Shown piece by piece: positions 63,498-64,000 of a stretch of DNA of 64,000 bases. This stretch comes from Haloarcula hispanica ATCC 33960. Lineage in GTDB: Archaea; Halobacteriota; Halobacteria; Halobacteriales; Haloarculaceae. The first letter of the stretch is position 1; each line of letters starts with the position of its first letter. Where the stretch lies: assembly GCF_000223905.1 (NCBI RefSeq), contig NC_015948.1, positions 2,666,001-2,730,000 of the forward strand, written 5' to 3'. The notes under the pieces are model-generated. The model was not told where the DNA came from and did no database searches. It saw only the letters and a program-made list of their open reading frames with translations. Both the position numbers and the translations under genes were made by a program.

Positions 63498-63643
63498 CGC
63501 CCCCCGTCAGTCTTGACGGCGGCCACCGCCCGCTCGACCTCGGCTTGACTCTCCGCAAGCGGTTGGAGGTTCGTCCAGTCGAACTGAAGGGGTTCGCCTG
63601 CTTCTACGTCATATAATTCCGAAGCACGAACGAACCCAGTCAC
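63485..63643 (-). CDS. Tiny hypothetical protein before the replication gene (52 aa)
   Basis: GTG-started, 52 residues (VTGFVRASELYDVEAGEPLQ then FDWTNLQPLAESQAEVERAV), helical. Its end overlaps the start of the 538-residue gene by 13 bases, and its start overlaps the stop of the helix-turn-helix gene (GTGA). Operon context is the main support. Function unknown. Confidence 0.65.
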   Translation of the reverse strand: MTGFVRASELYDVEAGEPLQFDWTNLQPLAESQAEVERAVAAVKTDGGRCER

Positions 63644-63837
63644 GCCGGAACCCCCTCCAGTTTCTCGCGAGCACGGCCAAGGAGATTGCCCACAGTACCG
63701 GGTGAACGGCCAGTCTTCCGGGCGTACTCCCGTGGCCCATACTGGCCCATGCCCACAGCCTCGTACACCTCTCGCTCGGCGTCAGTCAGTGGCGACAGGT
63801 CCGGTTCGTAATCGAACAGCGAAGACTGCGGAGTCAC
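63640..63837 (-). CDS. Small helix-turn-helix protein (65 aa)
   Basis: GTG-started, 65 residues. SPLTDAEREVYEAVGMGQYGPREYARKTGRSPGTVGNLLGRAREKL is a sigma-70 region-4/LuxR-like helix-turn-helix. Likely a regulator of replication or copy number in this operon. Its start overlaps the stop of the partial upstream gene (GTGA). Confidence 0.78.
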   Translation of the reverse strand: MTPQSSLFDYEPDLSPLTDAEREVYEAVGMGQYGPREYARKTGRSPGTVGNLLGRAREKLEGVPA

Positions 63838-64000
63838 AGACTCTCACCCCCGTCAGTCCGGGCTTCCACTCGACCGCCCTGATTCCGCTGTGGCTGGTCT
63901 TCTGGGTCGGGGTAGTCGAGTTCTTTCCCAGCCGCAGTGCCCCGCGAGATACGGGGCATACAGTCACAGGCTGGACAGCGGTGGGCAATATCATCGCCGT
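63834..64000 (-). CDS. Zinc-finger-type protein, cut by the window edge
   Basis: At least 54 residues, N-terminus outside the window. The visible start reads DDIAHRCPACDCMPRISRGT, with CPACDC suggesting a zinc site, then a polar tail (GKELDYPDPEDQPQRNQGGR...). The stop overlaps the GTG of the next gene. It continues the four-gene minus-strand operon leading to the replication protein. Confidence 0.65.
   Translation of the reverse strand, partial: GDDIAHRCPACDCMPRISRGTAAGKELDYPDPEDQPQRNQGGRVEARTDGGESL

Overview
The window is chromosomal DNA of an extremely halophilic archaeon (class Halobacteria). The proteins are acidic, codons are GC-rich, many genes have TATA boxes about 27 bases before the start codon (leaderless transcripts), and the gene families are typical of haloarchaea (Pilin_N pilins, TrmB regulator, NOG1, L10e, cold-shock pairs). 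A Haloarcula-like host is plausible, but the sequence does not prove the genus.

Bases 1-44,588 are core chromosome. They hold the end of a fused cytochrome oxidase I/III gene and subunit IV; an ABC exporter and a DUF192 protein; tRNA-Val followed by scarred copies of its own 3' end; tRNA-Phe; a methyltransferase; Hsp20; a large FAD/Fe-S D-lactate-type dehydrogenase; a histidine kinase; tandem cold-shock genes; and a sugar nucleotidyltransferase. A maltodextrin locus spans 17.2-27.5 kb: two permeases and a Tat lipoprotein binding protein on one strand, a GH13 amylase, the ATPase, a GH15 glucoamylase and a TrmB regulator. Imported maltodextrins would be cut inside the cell and feed the glycolytic pair gap-pgk at 32.5-35 kb. 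Further on are L10e, UspA, an ATP-grasp ligase, a second Hsp20, riboflavin synthase, PrsW, pdxT, hisE, a REC-PAS-GAF kinase, NOG1, SIMPL and DUF389 proteins and engB.

From about 44.6 kb to the right edge lies an integrated provirus of the pleolipovirus type, closest in plan to the SNJ2-like temperate betapleolipoviruses. Its left end has a tyrosine integrase with two tiny genes overlapping upstream of it, a divergent winged-helix repressor, and a perfect 18-bp palindrome between them. The structural block (54,774-59,749) is a run of mostly overlapping genes: a four-helix membrane protein, a small membrane protein, a 597-residue spike with signal peptide and C-terminal anchor, two membrane-linked proteins and a P-loop NTPase. 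The right end holds a 538-residue replication-type protein preceded by three small overlapping genes, one cut by the window edge.

Between the integrase module and the structural block sits AT-rich cargo: a pentapeptide-repeat membrane protein, an Orc1/Cdc6 ATPase, an unrecognised two-gene operon (49,762-51,977), a membrane-anchored protein, a toxin-antitoxin pair with a decayed toxin, and an HhH-like protein. This cargo, above all the two-gene operon, is the best candidate for an undescribed system (defence or superinfection exclusion), but that is inference from position and composition. The attachment sites were not found; the right end lies outside the window.
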